This document shows positions 1 to 8,022 of a stretch of DNA of 64,000 bases, piece after piece. This DNA is from Ornithinibacter aureus. GTDB lineage: Bacteria > Actinomycetota > Actinomycetes > Actinomycetales > Dermatophilaceae. The stretch spans positions 1,426,001 through 1,490,000 of the forward strand of contig NZ_VMSB01000001.1 of NCBI RefSeq assembly GCF_009858245.1, in the 5' to 3' direction. Every line of letters starts with the position of its first letter. Position 1 is the first letter of the stretch. Both the position numbers and the translations under genes were made by a program. Below the pieces are notes generated by a model, which did no database searches, was not told the origin of the DNA, and saw nothing but the letters and a program-made list of their open reading frames with translations.

Positions 1-431
1 TGCCGCAGGGCCTCATTCGGGTCGGCGTCGATGAAGTGAAACGTGGTGTCCGACAGTGTGATGCTCGGCCGCACGTGGTGGGTCAGCACGAACACCGGAG
101 TGCGGAACGGCGGCTCTTCACCCCACCAGCCCTGCCACTGAAGGTCCTCCCACGGCCCCTGCTGCGGTCCGAACTTGCCGCGGCCCATGATCTCGGCGCC
201 GATGTTGTTGTGGAAGTCCCGGGTGAAGTAGTCGTCGAGACCACGAGTCCCGCCGGGGTCGGTGCGGCCGGGCCAATGTGCCGTCGCCCCGGCCCACGAG
301 GCCAGCTCGGCCGGGTCTGCGTGCCCGAAGGGTCGCTCGACGCTCTGGCCCTCACCGGTACCGAACCCGTCGGTGGAGAGCATGAAGTTCTGTACCCGCA
401 GCACCTGCGGCCGCGGATCGCCCGTGGTCAT
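1..431 (-). CDS. Dihydrofolate reductase family protein (RibD C-terminal-like), 3' end missing
   Basis: The minus strand stays open from the ATG at 431 to the window edge, giving the first 143 residues; the C-terminus lies outside. The N-terminus has the pattern QNFMLSTDGFGTGEGQ, then a long loop, then an AEIMGRGKF motif near residue 80, as in the RibD_C/DHFR-like reductases often annotated as YyaP/YwjB-type proteins. Members are presumed NADPH-dependent reductases, but most have no known substrate. It lies downstream of the MoeZ-like gene on the same strand with about 120 bases between them, so it may be read separately. Family recognition is good; function is inferred. Confidence 0.75.
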   Translation of the reverse strand, partial: MTTGDPRPQVLRVQNFMLSTDGFGTGEGQSVERPFGHADPAELASWAGATAHWPGRTDPGGTRGLDDYFTRDFHNNIGAEIMGRGKFGPQQGPWEDLQWQGWWGEEPPFRTPVFVLTHHVRPSITLSDTTFHFIDADPNEALR

Positions 432-553
432 GCGGGTCAGTCTCGCGCATCCGGGCCGAGGTTCACCCCGGAAGGTTCAGGTCGACACCAGTAAAGAAGT
501 GGTGCGAAGGTGAAGGTTGCAGCCTCGGGCGAGAAAGTGCGGGGCCCTGCGGG

Positions 554-1726
554 TCAGTAGGTCGGCAGGTGGGGATCGACCTCGCGCACCCAGGCGAGGA
601 TGCCGCCCTCGACGTTCACGGCATCCACCCCGCGCGCTCGCAGCAGGTCCACCGCCTCTGCCGACCGACCGCCCGACTTGCAGTGCACGTACACCCGATC
701 CCCCGCATCGACACCCGACACCCCTGCCCCGGCCCGCAGGTCACCGATCGGCACCCACACGGCCTGCGCCAGGGCGACGATCTCGCGCTCCCCCGCCTCG
801 CGGACGTCGACCACGACGGCACCGGCATCCAGCTCATCGCGCAGCCGAACCACGCTGATGCTGGGCCGTTCAGGGTGGGAGGCCCCGGCATCCGCATCAT
901 CAGGCCGGATGCCGGTCGCCCACCCGAGCGGGCGGGTCACGTCCGCACCCGAGCCGCACACCCGGCATCCGGGGTCAGCCGCGACGGGCAGCGCGTCCCA
1001 GGTCTGGCCGAGGGCGTCGTGCACGAGCAGTCGCCCGACGAGCGGCTCACCCATCCCGGTGATGAGCTTGACCGCCTCGGTGGCCATCACCGACCCCACG
1101 CTCGCGCACACCGCCCCGAGGACGCCGCCGACGGCACACGACGGCACGGCATCCGGCGGCGGTTGCGCGGGGAACACGCAGGCGTAACAGGGCCCCTCGC
1201 CCGCCCACCAGACCGACACCTGACCGTCGAAGCGGAACACCGACCCCCAGACGTGGGGGATGCCGAGGCGCGCGCACGCGTCGCCGACGAGGTAGCGCGT
1301 GGGGAAGTTGTCGGCGCCGTCGAGCACGAGGTCGTAGTCGGCGACCACGGCCAGGGCAGTGCTCTCGTCGAGGCGGGACGTGTGCTCGATGACCACCGTG
1401 GTCGGGCTGATGGCGCGCACCGACTCGGCCGCGGATTCCGTCTTCGCCCGCCCGACGTCGTCCACCCCGTGCACGACCTGGCGCTGGAGGTTGGTGAGGT
1501 CGACGACGTCGTCGTCGACGATCCCGATGGTGCTGACACCCGCTGCGGCGAGGTAGAGCAGCGCCGGTGAGCCCAGGCCCCCGGCTCCGACGACGAGCAC
1601 GCGAGCGGCGCGCAGGCGGCGCTGGCCGTCGCTGCCGAGGTCGGGCAGGAGGAGGTGTCGGGCATAGCGCGTGCGCTCCTGCACGGTGAGCTCGGGTCCC
1701 GGGGGCACGAGCGGGGGGTGCGACAT
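554..1726 (-). CDS. moeZ: MoeZ/MoeB-type adenylyltransferase with C-terminal rhodanese domain
   Basis: 390 residues. The N-terminal ThiF/E1-like domain has the nucleotide-binding motif GAGGLGSPALLYLAAAG and the DDDVVDLTNLQRQ segment. Paired cysteines (CYAC and, about 60 residues later, CRVC) are the structural zinc site. The C-terminal 100 residues form a rhodanese domain with VVVDVRE and the active-site loop HCKSGGRS. In actinobacteria this fusion adenylates and sulfurates small sulfur-carrier proteins for molybdopterin, thiamine or cysteine synthesis. The start is the ATG before SHPPLVPPGPEL, because the longer reading frame would run into the divergent TetR gene. About 94 bases separate the two start codons. 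Confidence 0.9.
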   Translation of the reverse strand: MSHPPLVPPGPELTVQERTRYARHLLLPDLGSDGQRRLRAARVLVVGAGGLGSPALLYLAAAGVSTIGIVDDDVVDLTNLQRQVVHGVDDVGRAKTESAAESVRAISPTTVVIEHTSRLDESTALAVVADYDLVLDGADNFPTRYLVGDACARLGIPHVWGSVFRFDGQVSVWWAGEGPCYACVFPAQPPPDAVPSCAVGGVLGAVCASVGSVMATEAVKLITGMGEPLVGRLLVHDALGQTWDALPVAADPGCRVCGSGADVTRPLGWATGIRPDDADAGASHPERPSISVVRLRDELDAGAVVVDVREAGEREIVALAQAVWVPIGDLRAGAGVSGVDAGDRVYVHCKSGGRSAEAVDLLRARGVDAVNVEGGILAWVREVDPHLPTY

Positions 1727-1820
1727 GGCGCGAGGGTAACAACCAGCCTGCGGGCCGTCCCGGTGGACCGCGTTACTCGTCCGTAGGATGCTGACCTCAC
1801 GCCCGGAGCGAAGGACCTCG

Positions 1821-2441
1821 ATGACCAGCACCCCCATGCCCACCCGCGGTCAGCGGATGCCGCGCAGCGAGCGCCGCGCGCAGCTGCTCGACGCCGCGCA
1901 GGCCGTGTTCGTGCAGTCCGGCTACCACGCGGCCGCCATGGACGAGATCGCCGACCGTGCCGGCGTCTCCAAGCCGGTTCTCTACCAACACTTCCCGGGC
2001 AAGCTCGACCTCTACCTGGCCCTGCTCGACAAGCACTGCGACACCCTCGAGTCGCTGGTGCGGGCTGCCTTGGAGGTCGGCGGTGACAACGAGGTTCGCG
2101 TCGAGCGCACCGTCGCGGCGTACTTCCAGTTCGTGACGAGCGCCGGTGCGGCGTTCCGCATGGTCTTCGAGTCCGACCTCACGAGCGTGCCTCAGGTGCG
2201 GGCCCGGTTGGATGCCGTCGAGATGAACTGCGCGGAGGCCATCGCCGAGGTCATCGCCGAGGACACCGGCGCCGACGACGAGCGGGCCCTGCTCCTGGGG
2301 TCGGCGCTGGCCGGCATGGCGCAGGTCGCCGCGCGTCACTGGCTGGCCCAGGGCGGCGACGTCCCCGAGGGCGAGGCCGCCCGGATGATCAGTGCCCTCG
2401 CGTGGCGCGGTCTGGGGTCGTTCCCCAAGGTCGAGGCCTGA
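1821..2441 (+). CDS. TetR/AcrR family transcriptional regulator
   Basis: 206 residues. The N-terminal helix-turn-helix has the classic TetR pattern (RAQLLDAAQAVFVQSGYHAA, then MDEIADRAGVSKPVLYQHFPGK), followed by an all-helical ligand-binding domain with no recognisable effector signature. The ATG at 1821 follows a GAAGGA ribosome site; an earlier in-frame start at 1788 would lack one. It is divergent from the MoeZ-like gene, with a possible -10 box (TAGGAT) near 1785-1790. TetR proteins usually repress their own and neighbouring promoters, so the shared 94-base gap is the likely operator region, but I see no convincing palindrome there. Target genes are unknown. Confidence 0.88.
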   Translation: MTSTPMPTRGQRMPRSERRAQLLDAAQAVFVQSGYHAAAMDEIADRAGVSKPVLYQHFPGKLDLYLALLDKHCDTLESLVRAALEVGGDNEVRVERTVAAYFQFVTSAGAAFRMVFESDLTSVPQVRARLDAVEMNCAEAIAEVIAEDTGADDERALLLGSALAGMAQVAARHWLAQGGDVPEGEAARMISALAWRGLGSFPKVEA

Positions 2442-2567
2442 GTCGAGTTCACCACCGGTGTTCGCCCACGGCGGATGCCGGAATGGCTCCCCGCCCACGC
2501 GGGTTAGCCTGATCCAGACAGTGGTGCGGTGATGCCGCACCCCAACCCTGAAGGAAGGTGTGCGCCC

Positions 2568-2789
2568 GTGGAGGTCACCATCGGTGTCCAGAACGTCGCC
2601 CGCGAGCTGACGATCGAGACCGACTCACCCACCGCCGAGGTCACCGCGGCCGTGGAGAAGGCACTCGCCGACGGCGGGGTGCTGCGTCTCACCGACTCCC
2701 GCGGTCGCTCGGTGTTCGTCCCCGGCACGGTCATCGGCTGGATCCAGGTCGGCGACTCCGACAAGGCCCGCGTCGGGTTCACCCCCTGA
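2568..2789 (+). CDS. DUF3107 family protein
   Basis: A 73-residue protein beginning MEVTIGVQNVARELTIE, recognisable as the actinobacterial DUF3107 family. The GTG start at 2568 sits 9 bases after a strong AAGGAAGG site (2551-2558), which decides against the upstream ATG at 2532. A TTAGCCT sequence near 2503-2509 could be the -10 element. The function of the family is unknown; it is a small beta-rich protein conserved through actinobacteria. The gene stands between a TetR regulator and a small membrane protein on the same strand, 48 bases before the latter. Confidence 0.85.
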   Translation: MEVTIGVQNVARELTIETDSPTAEVTAAVEKALADGGVLRLTDSRGRSVFVPGTVIGWIQVGDSDKARVGFTP

Positions 2790-2837
2790 GCCCGTCCACC
2801 ACCCGCCCCAGTACCCCCTGATCGAAAGGCATCTGCC

Positions 2838-3107
2838 ATGGGAACCCTCGGCGCCATCATCGGCACGATCATCTTTGGAGCCGTCATCGGCATGCTGGCC
2901 CGCCTCGCCCTGCCCGGCAAGCAGCAGGTCAGCGCACTGCTCACCGTGGCGCTCGGCGTGGCCGGGGCCCTGATCGGCTCCGCCGTGTGGGAAGCCCTCG
3001 GCGGCGGCCCCACCCGCGGCATCGACTGGATCCGCTGGTTCATCTCCATCGCTGCGGCCGCAGCCCTCGTCATCGGCTACGAGAAGGTCACCGCCAAGAA
3101 GGCCTGA
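2838..3107 (+). CDS. GlsB/YeaQ/YmgE family small membrane protein
   Basis: 89 residues with three hydrophobic segments: residues about 3-22 (glycine-rich, GTIIFGAVIGMLARLALPG), 31-50 (LLTVALGVAGALIGSAVW) and 66-82. This matches the transglycosylase-associated/GlsB family of small membrane proteins, which are linked to general stress in several bacteria though their biochemical role is unclear. The ATG at 2838 follows a GAAAGG site by about 9 bases. A perfect 50-bp palindrome 18 bases downstream probably ends its transcript. Confidence 0.85.
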   Translation: MGTLGAIIGTIIFGAVIGMLARLALPGKQQVSALLTVALGVAGALIGSAVWEALGGGPTRGIDWIRWFISIAAAAALVIGYEKVTAKKA

Positions 3108-3125
3108 CCGCCCCGCACCACCGCG

Positions 3126-3175
3126 ACTCATTGCACGAGAGCCACCCGGATCCGGGTGGCTCTCGTGCAATGAGT
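3126..3175. terminator. Perfect 50-bp palindrome, bidirectional terminator
   Basis: Two uninterrupted 25-bp arms meet at a GGATCC centre between 3150 and 3151, giving a perfect hairpin on either strand. It lies between two genes that end toward each other (the GlsB-like gene at 3107 and the MiaE-like gene at 3196), the usual place for a shared terminator. There is no T-run, which is common for actinobacterial terminators. Confidence 0.85.
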
Positions 3176-3195
3176 GCGGGGTGTGCGCGAAGGGG

Positions 3196-3855
3196 TCAGG
3201 CCGTGAGGCCCATCAGGGCCATCCGCTTCTGGTGGTTCTCCGTCAGCCGGGCGAACATCTGCCCCACCTCGGCCAGGTCAACGCCTCCGCCGACGAGCAG
3301 CGCGGACATGGCGTCGCGTTCGACGGCCACGGCCTGAGCCTGCGACAGCGCCTCCCCGAGCAGGCGCCGGCCCCACAGCGACAGCCGTCCGGCGGCCGTG
3401 CGGTCGGTTTTCAGGGTGTCGCGCACGACGCCGACGACGAAGTCCGCCTGCCCCTCGTCGTCGAGCGCCAGGCCCATGACGGCGCGGGTCTCGTCATCGA
3501 CGAAGGCGCTCATCTCGCGGTAGAAGTCCTTGGCGATGCCGTCGCCGACGAAGGCCTTGACGAGCCCCTCGATCCAGTCCCGGGGCTTCGTGCGCTCGTG
3601 GTAGGCCGCGAACGGCGTCACGAAGGGCGCCATCGCGGCCTCGGCGTCGATCCCGCGAGCACCCATGTGCTCGATGAGCTGCGAGTACTGCACGTACTCG
3701 GTGTGTGCGAGGCCGGCCATCGACGACTTCAGCGTCAACGTCGGCGCGAGGTCGGAGTCGACCGCCATGCGGATGAACGCGGTGAGCTCGCCGTAGGCCA
3801 GGACGCCCAGCAGGTCGGACACGGCAGCGGTGTAGGCGGGGTCCTCGGTCGACAT
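3196..3855 (-). CDS. Ferritin-like fold protein (MiaE-like family)
   Basis: About 219 residues, nearly all helical. It belongs to the actinobacterial ferritin-like proteins annotated as MiaE-like tRNA hydroxylases; candidate di-iron positions include the glutamates in LAYGELTAF and the E..H of LAHTEYVQYSQLIEHMG. Whether it hydroxylates tRNA is not established. The ATG at 3855 has GGAG five bases upstream; another in-frame ATG at 3864 is possible. It is divergent from the DEAD-box helicase gene, an arrangement I recall from related actinobacteria, so a shared role in RNA metabolism is plausible but inferred. Confidence 0.75.
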   Translation of the reverse strand: MSTEDPAYTAAVSDLLGVLAYGELTAFIRMAVDSDLAPTLTLKSSMAGLAHTEYVQYSQLIEHMGARGIDAEAAMAPFVTPFAAYHERTKPRDWIEGLVKAFVGDGIAKDFYREMSAFVDDETRAVMGLALDDEGQADFVVGVVRDTLKTDRTAAGRLSLWGRRLLGEALSQAQAVAVERDAMSALLVGGGVDLAEVGQMFARLTENHQKRMALMGLTA

Positions 3856-4044
3856 GTGCTCCATGAATCGCGAGCCTAACGGTAGAGTGGCCGCTGTCCA
3901 CGGTGCCCGGTCGGCACGAAGACTGTTTCCCTGACGTGGCGAGAGCCCGGCCCTGCCGGCGCGGCCCGCTCCCCGAAGACCTCCGATCGGCCCGCAGCCT
4001 TGCGTGGGCGCGCCCGCGCCCGCCGACCGGAAGAGATCACCCCG

Positions 4045-5583
4045 TTGACCGACGTCACCAGCACCACGGCTCCTGAGGCGCAGGCCGCGCCCGCCCCCTC
4101 CTTCTCCGACTTCCCGATCCACCCCGAGATCGTCGAGGCGCTCGCCGAGCACAACATCACGAGCCCCTTCCCCATCCAGGCGATGACCCTGCCGGTGGCA
4201 CTGTCCGGGCACGACATCATCGGCCAGGCGAAGACGGGCACCGGCAAGACCCTCGGCTTCGGCATCCCCATGCTCAACCGCGTCGTGTCCCCGCGCGACG
4301 AGGCCTTCGCCTCGATGCCCGCGGCCGGCAAGCCCCAGGCGCTCGCCGTGGCCCCGACCCGCGAGCTCGCCGTGCAGGTCGCCAGCGACCTCGAGCGCGC
4401 CGGCAAGAAGCGCGGCATCCGCGTGCTCACCGTCTACGGCGGTCGCGCCTACGAGCCGCAGGTCGAAGCGCTCCAGCGCGGTGTCGAGGTCGTCGTCGGC
4501 ACCCCCGGTCGGCTCATCGACCTCGCGAAGCAGGGTCACCTAGACCTCGGCCACGCCCGCATCGTCGTCCTCGACGAGGCCGACGAGATGCTCGACCTGG
4601 GCTTCCTGCCCGATGTCGAGAAGCTGCTCTCGCTCACCCCGGCCGCCCGCCAGACGATGCTCTTCTCCGCCACCATGCCCGGCGCCGTCGTGGCCCTGGC
4701 TCGGCGCTACATGAGCCAGCCGACGCACATCCGCGCCATGGGCGACGACCAGGAGAACGCGCACACGGTCAAGGCCGTCGAGCAGTTCGTCTACCGTGCG
4801 CACGCCATGGACAAGGTCGAGATGCTGGCCCGCATGCTCCAGGCCAAGGACCGCGGCCTGACCATCGTCTTCAGCCGCACCAAGCGCACCGCAGCCAAGG
4901 TGGCCGACGAGCTGGCCGACCGCGGTTTCGCCGCCGCCGCCATCCACGGCGACCTCGGTCAGGGCGCCCGCGAGCAGGCGCTGCGGGCCTTTCGCAACGG
5001 CAAGGTCGACATCCTCGTCGCCACCGACGTCGCTGCACGCGGCATCGACGTCGAGAACGTCACCCACGTCATCAACTACCAGTGCCCCGAGGACGAGAAG
5101 ACCTACCTGCACCGCATCGGCCGCACGGCACGTGCGGGCAACACCGGCATCGCCGTGACGTTCGTCGACTGGGACGACCTGCACCGCTGGGCGATGATCA
5201 ACAAGGTGCTCGACCTCGGCATGCCCGAGCCGCAGGAGACCTACTCCAGCTCACCGCACCTGTTCACCGACCTCGACATCCCCGAGGGCAGCAAGGGCCG
5301 CCTCCCACGCGCCCAGCAGACCCGCGCCGGCCTCGGCGCCGAGACCCTCGAGGACCTCGGCGAGACCGGCAAGGGCGCCGGTCGTCGCGGCCCTTCCGGC
5401 GGCCGTGGCAACGACCGTGAGGGCCGCGGCCGCGGCGGTGACCGTCGATCGGATGCCGCTCGCCCGTCGTCGCGTGACGGTGACGCACCCGCGGAGGGCG
5501 CCGGCCGTCCCCGCCGCACCCGCAACCGTCGCCGCACCAGTGGTGGCAGCGGCAGCAGTGCCTCGGGCACGACCGCCAGCTAG
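4045..5583 (+). CDS. DEAD-box ATP-dependent RNA helicase
   Basis: 512 residues. The standard helicase motifs appear in order: a Q-motif region (PFPIQAMTLP), Walker A (AKTGTGKT), PTRELA, DEAD in VVLDEADEMLDLGF, SAT (LFSATMPG), RGID and HRIGRTARAG. After about residue 420 the protein becomes a basic tail rich in Arg and Gly, typical of RhlE/DeaD-type helicases, where such tails bind RNA. It probably remodels RNA during ribosome assembly or mRNA turnover. The TTG at 4045 is preferred because GGAAG lies about 9 bases upstream; an earlier TTG at 4000 is in frame. A strong hairpin follows the stop codon. Confidence 0.93.
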   Translation: MTDVTSTTAPEAQAAPAPSFSDFPIHPEIVEALAEHNITSPFPIQAMTLPVALSGHDIIGQAKTGTGKTLGFGIPMLNRVVSPRDEAFASMPAAGKPQALAVAPTRELAVQVASDLERAGKKRGIRVLTVYGGRAYEPQVEALQRGVEVVVGTPGRLIDLAKQGHLDLGHARIVVLDEADEMLDLGFLPDVEKLLSLTPAARQTMLFSATMPGAVVALARRYMSQPTHIRAMGDDQENAHTVKAVEQFVYRAHAMDKVEMLARMLQAKDRGLTIVFSRTKRTAAKVADELADRGFAAAAIHGDLGQGAREQALRAFRNGKVDILVATDVAARGIDVENVTHVINYQCPEDEKTYLHRIGRTARAGNTGIAVTFVDWDDLHRWAMINKVLDLGMPEPQETYSSSPHLFTDLDIPEGSKGRLPRAQQTRAGLGAETLEDLGETGKGAGRRGPSGGRGNDREGRGRGGDRRSDAARPSSRDGDAPAEGAGRPRRTRNRRRTSGGSGSSASGTTAS

Positions 5584-5592
5584 AGCCTGACC

Positions 5593-5629
5593 ACGAAGGG
5601 CCGCACCGGCATCCGGTGCGGCCCTTCGT
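5593..5629 (+). terminator. Intrinsic terminator of the helicase gene
   Basis: Arms of 17 bp (5593-5609 and 5613-5629) pair perfectly around a three-base CAT loop, ten bases after the helicase stop. The loop end reads CCGGCATCCGG, so it contains the abundant GGCATCC word of this genome. Confidence 0.88.
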
Positions 5630-5724
5630 CTTCGGGTGCGCCGCGCCCGGGTCGCGAGGCGGTGTGAGGAACCAGTCCCTCGGCACCACTGTCCCCGGAC
5701 CCACGCGGGGAGGACGATGGAGGC

Positions 5725-6050
5725 GTGAGCAGCCCCACGTTGACGTTCTGGGGGGCTGCCGGCACCGTCACCGGCAGCCGCTTCCTCGTCGAGACCGCAG
5801 CCTCTCGGGTGCTCCCCACGCGCACCTCGACCACTGCGGCTACCTCCCGAGGCTGGTTCGCGACGGCCTGGCGGCGCCGGTCATCTGCACGGACCAGACG
5901 GCTGAGCTCGCGGCGATCGTGCTGCGCGACAGCGCTCGCATCCAGGAGGAGGACGCGGGGTACGCCAACCAGGCGGGGATCTCCCGACACCGTCCGGCGT
6001 TGCCCCTCTACGACGAGCGAGACGTGGAGCAGGCCTCCCCCCTGCTGCGC
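5725..6050 (+). pseudogene. Decayed metallo-beta-lactamase-fold RNA nuclease (Ysh1/CPSF-like) remnant
   Basis: A GTG start with an upstream GGAGG opens a frame reading MSSPTLTFWGAAGTVTGSRF, the typical N-terminus of MBL-fold exonucleases (beta-CASP type). After ETAASRVL the frame changes: the adjoining frame reads PHAHLDHCGYLPRL (the zinc-binding HxHxDH motif), then VICTDQTAELAAIVLRDSARIQEEDAGYANQ and HRPALPLYDE. About 35 residues normally found between these parts are missing, and the protein stops making sense near 6050, although family members usually exceed 450 residues. This is an internal deletion plus frameshift plus 3' truncation, so a dead gene. End points are approximate. Confidence 0.75.
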
Positions 6051-6078
6051 CGACATCGGGGTGATCACCCCGATGTCG
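6051..6078. terminator. Perfect 28-bp palindrome at the end of the nuclease remnant
   Basis: The sequence is identical to its reverse complement over 28 bp, centred on TGATCA. It lies 20 bases past the end of the minus-strand alcohol dehydrogenase gene, so it is best read as that gene's terminator. A protein-binding site is an alternative. Confidence 0.55.
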
Positions 6079-6098
6079 TGCAGACCGACGAAGGAGCG

Positions 6099-7151
6099 TC
6101 AGGCCGGGGTGATGGTGCTCGTGTCGATGACGGCCCGGTAGCGAACGTCACCGTCGACCACACGGTCCCAGACCTCGTTGACGTCGGCCGCCGACACGAC
6201 CTCGATCGTCGCGGCGATGCCGTGCTCGGCGCAGAAGTCGAGCATCTCCTGGGTCTCGGCGATCCCGCCGATCGAGGATCCGGCCACGGCCTTGTTGCCG
6301 CCGATGAGCGAGCCCGGGGAGATCGAGTACGGCGACGGCGGGAGCCCGACGTTGACGACGACACCGTTGGGCTTGAGCAGTCGCACGTAGTCGGCGATCG
6401 GGATGTCCGCGCTCACCGTGTTGAGCACGATGTCGAACGTGCCCTTGGCCGCGCGCATCGCGTCCGGGTCACTCGTGGCGATGTGGGCACGCGCACCCAG
6501 CGCCACGGCATCCGCCGCCTTCGCGTCCGAGCGCGAGATGGTCGTGACGGAGGCGCCCATCGCCGCAGCGATCTTCACCCCCATGTGTCCCAGGCCGCCG
6601 ACACCGACGACCGCGACCGATCGGCCCGTGCCCGCGCCCCAGCGACGCAGCGGGGAGTAGGTGGTGATGCCGGCGCAGAGCAGCGGCGCGGCGACGTCGA
6701 GCTCGAGGGCGTCGGGGATGCGCAGCACCATGCGCTCGCTCACGACGACCTCCTGGGCGTAGCCGCCCATCGTCCACTCGCCGTCGTAGCCCTTGGCGTT
6801 GTAGGTGCCCACGGCGGGCTTCGTGCAGAACATCTCCATGCCGTCCTTGCACGGCTCGCACTCACCGCAGGAGTCGACGAGGCAGCCGACGCCGACCCGG
6901 TCCCCGACGCAGTGCCGGGTCACCTCGGCGCCCACCTCGAGCACCGTGCCGGCGATCTCGTGGCCGACGGTCAGCGGGAAGTGCGCCGGGCCCCACTCCT
7001 CGCGCACGGTGTGGATGTCGGAGTGGCAGATGCCGGCGTACGCGATGGCGATGCGGATGTCGTCGGGGCGCAGGTCGCGACGCTCGATGGTTCCCTGGCG
7101 GAAGCCGGAGGTCGCGGAGTCGGCGATGAGGGCAGGTGTCGTCGTGGGCAT
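6099..7151 (-). CDS. Zinc-dependent NAD(P)-dependent alcohol dehydrogenase (CAD/YahK-like)
   Basis: 350 residues of the medium-chain dehydrogenase superfamily. Catalytic zinc ligands are the Cys of GICHSDIHT, the His-Glu of VGHEIAGTV and a later Cys in LLCAGITTY. The structural zinc loop is CGECEPCKDGMEMFC. The Rossmann motif GVGGLGHMGVK follows. The pattern fits the cinnamyl-alcohol/YahK-like group, which reduces a broad range of aldehydes with NADPH; the physiological substrate cannot be told from sequence. The start is the ATG before PTTTPALIADS. The gene stands alone, with ParA upstream on the same strand and a dead nuclease downstream. Confidence 0.9.
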   Translation of the reverse strand: MPTTTPALIADSATSGFRQGTIERRDLRPDDIRIAIAYAGICHSDIHTVREEWGPAHFPLTVGHEIAGTVLEVGAEVTRHCVGDRVGVGCLVDSCGECEPCKDGMEMFCTKPAVGTYNAKGYDGEWTMGGYAQEVVVSERMVLRIPDALELDVAAPLLCAGITTYSPLRRWGAGTGRSVAVVGVGGLGHMGVKIAAAMGASVTTISRSDAKAADAVALGARAHIATSDPDAMRAAKGTFDIVLNTVSADIPIADYVRLLKPNGVVVNVGLPPSPYSISPGSLIGGNKAVAGSSIGGIAETQEMLDFCAEHGIAATIEVVSAADVNEVWDRVVDGDVRYRAVIDTSTITPA

Positions 7152-7206
7152 GTCAGCACAGTACGTCCGACGCACCCTGCTTATTCCGGTGCGAGCCGGT
7201 GCGTGC

Positions 7207-7980
7207 TCAGATCGCTGCCAGCAGGGACGTCGCGACCTCCCGGTAGGCCTTGGCCCCCTTGGACGTGCGCGAGGTCGAGAGGATGGAGCGACCCACGGCC
7301 GGGGCCTCCGCGAACCGCACGGTCTTGGGGATCGGGGGTGACAGCACGGGGATGCCGTACCGCTCACCGACGTCGTCGAGCACCTCGCGCGCGTGGTTGC
7401 TGCGACCGTCGAACAACGTCGGGAGGATGCCGATGACCTTGAGCTTCTTGTTGAGGATGCGCTTGACGTCGCGCACGGTGTCGAGCAGTTGGCCGACCCC
7501 ACGGTGACCGAGCATCTCGCACGGCATGGGGATGATCAGGCCCTGGGCCGCGGTGAGCGCGTTGAGCGTCAGCACGCCCAGGCTCGGCGAGCAGTCGAGC
7601 AGGATGATGTCGTAGTCGCGCCGCACGGCGTCCAGCGCCGACTGCAGCACGTACTCGCGGGCCGGGCGCGAGAGCAGCACGGCTTCGGCTCCCGCGAGGT
7701 CGATCGTGCTCGGCACGAGGTCGATGCCCTCCTCGCAGTGCACGATGACGTCGGCGACCTCGACACCGCCGACGAGCACGTCGTGCACCGAGGACTCGAC
7801 GGTGTCGGGGTCGACCCCGAGGCTGAAGGTCAGGCAGGCCTGGGGGTCGAGGTCGACGAGGAGGACCCGCCGACCCTGCTCGGCGAACGCCGCACCGAGG
7901 GAGGCGACGGACGTGGTCTTGGCCACTCCGCCCTTCTGGTTCGCCAGGGCGATGATCGTGGCCTTGCGCTTGGGCGCCAT
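7207..7980 (-). CDS. ParA family ATPase
   Basis: 257 residues. The deviant Walker A KGGVAKTT is at about residues 16-23, Walker A' is in VLLVDLDPQ and Walker B in IILLDCSPSLG. This is the ParA/Soj MinD-like fold. No parB gene or parS-like site lies beside it, so this is probably one of the stand-alone actinobacterial ParA-like ATPases rather than the chromosome-partition pair; these position cellular cargo or act in development. A LysR regulator lies 42 bases upstream on the same strand. Start is the ATG of MAPKRKATIIAL. Confidence 0.85.
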   Translation of the reverse strand: MAPKRKATIIALANQKGGVAKTTSVASLGAAFAEQGRRVLLVDLDPQACLTFSLGVDPDTVESSVHDVLVGGVEVADVIVHCEEGIDLVPSTIDLAGAEAVLLSRPAREYVLQSALDAVRRDYDIILLDCSPSLGVLTLNALTAAQGLIIPMPCEMLGHRGVGQLLDTVRDVKRILNKKLKVIGILPTLFDGRSNHAREVLDDVGERYGIPVLSPPIPKTVRFAEAPAVGRSILSTSRTSKGAKAYREVATSLLAAI

Positions 7981-8022
7981 CGGGAAGCCTTTCCGGGGTC
8001 CGCGGGCAGTGGCCCGATTGTG

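Noticed and set aside
7207-7980. Plasmid or chromosome partition locus
   Set aside because: A ParA-like ATPase is present, but no parB, parS-like 16-bp palindromes or replication-origin genes are near it.
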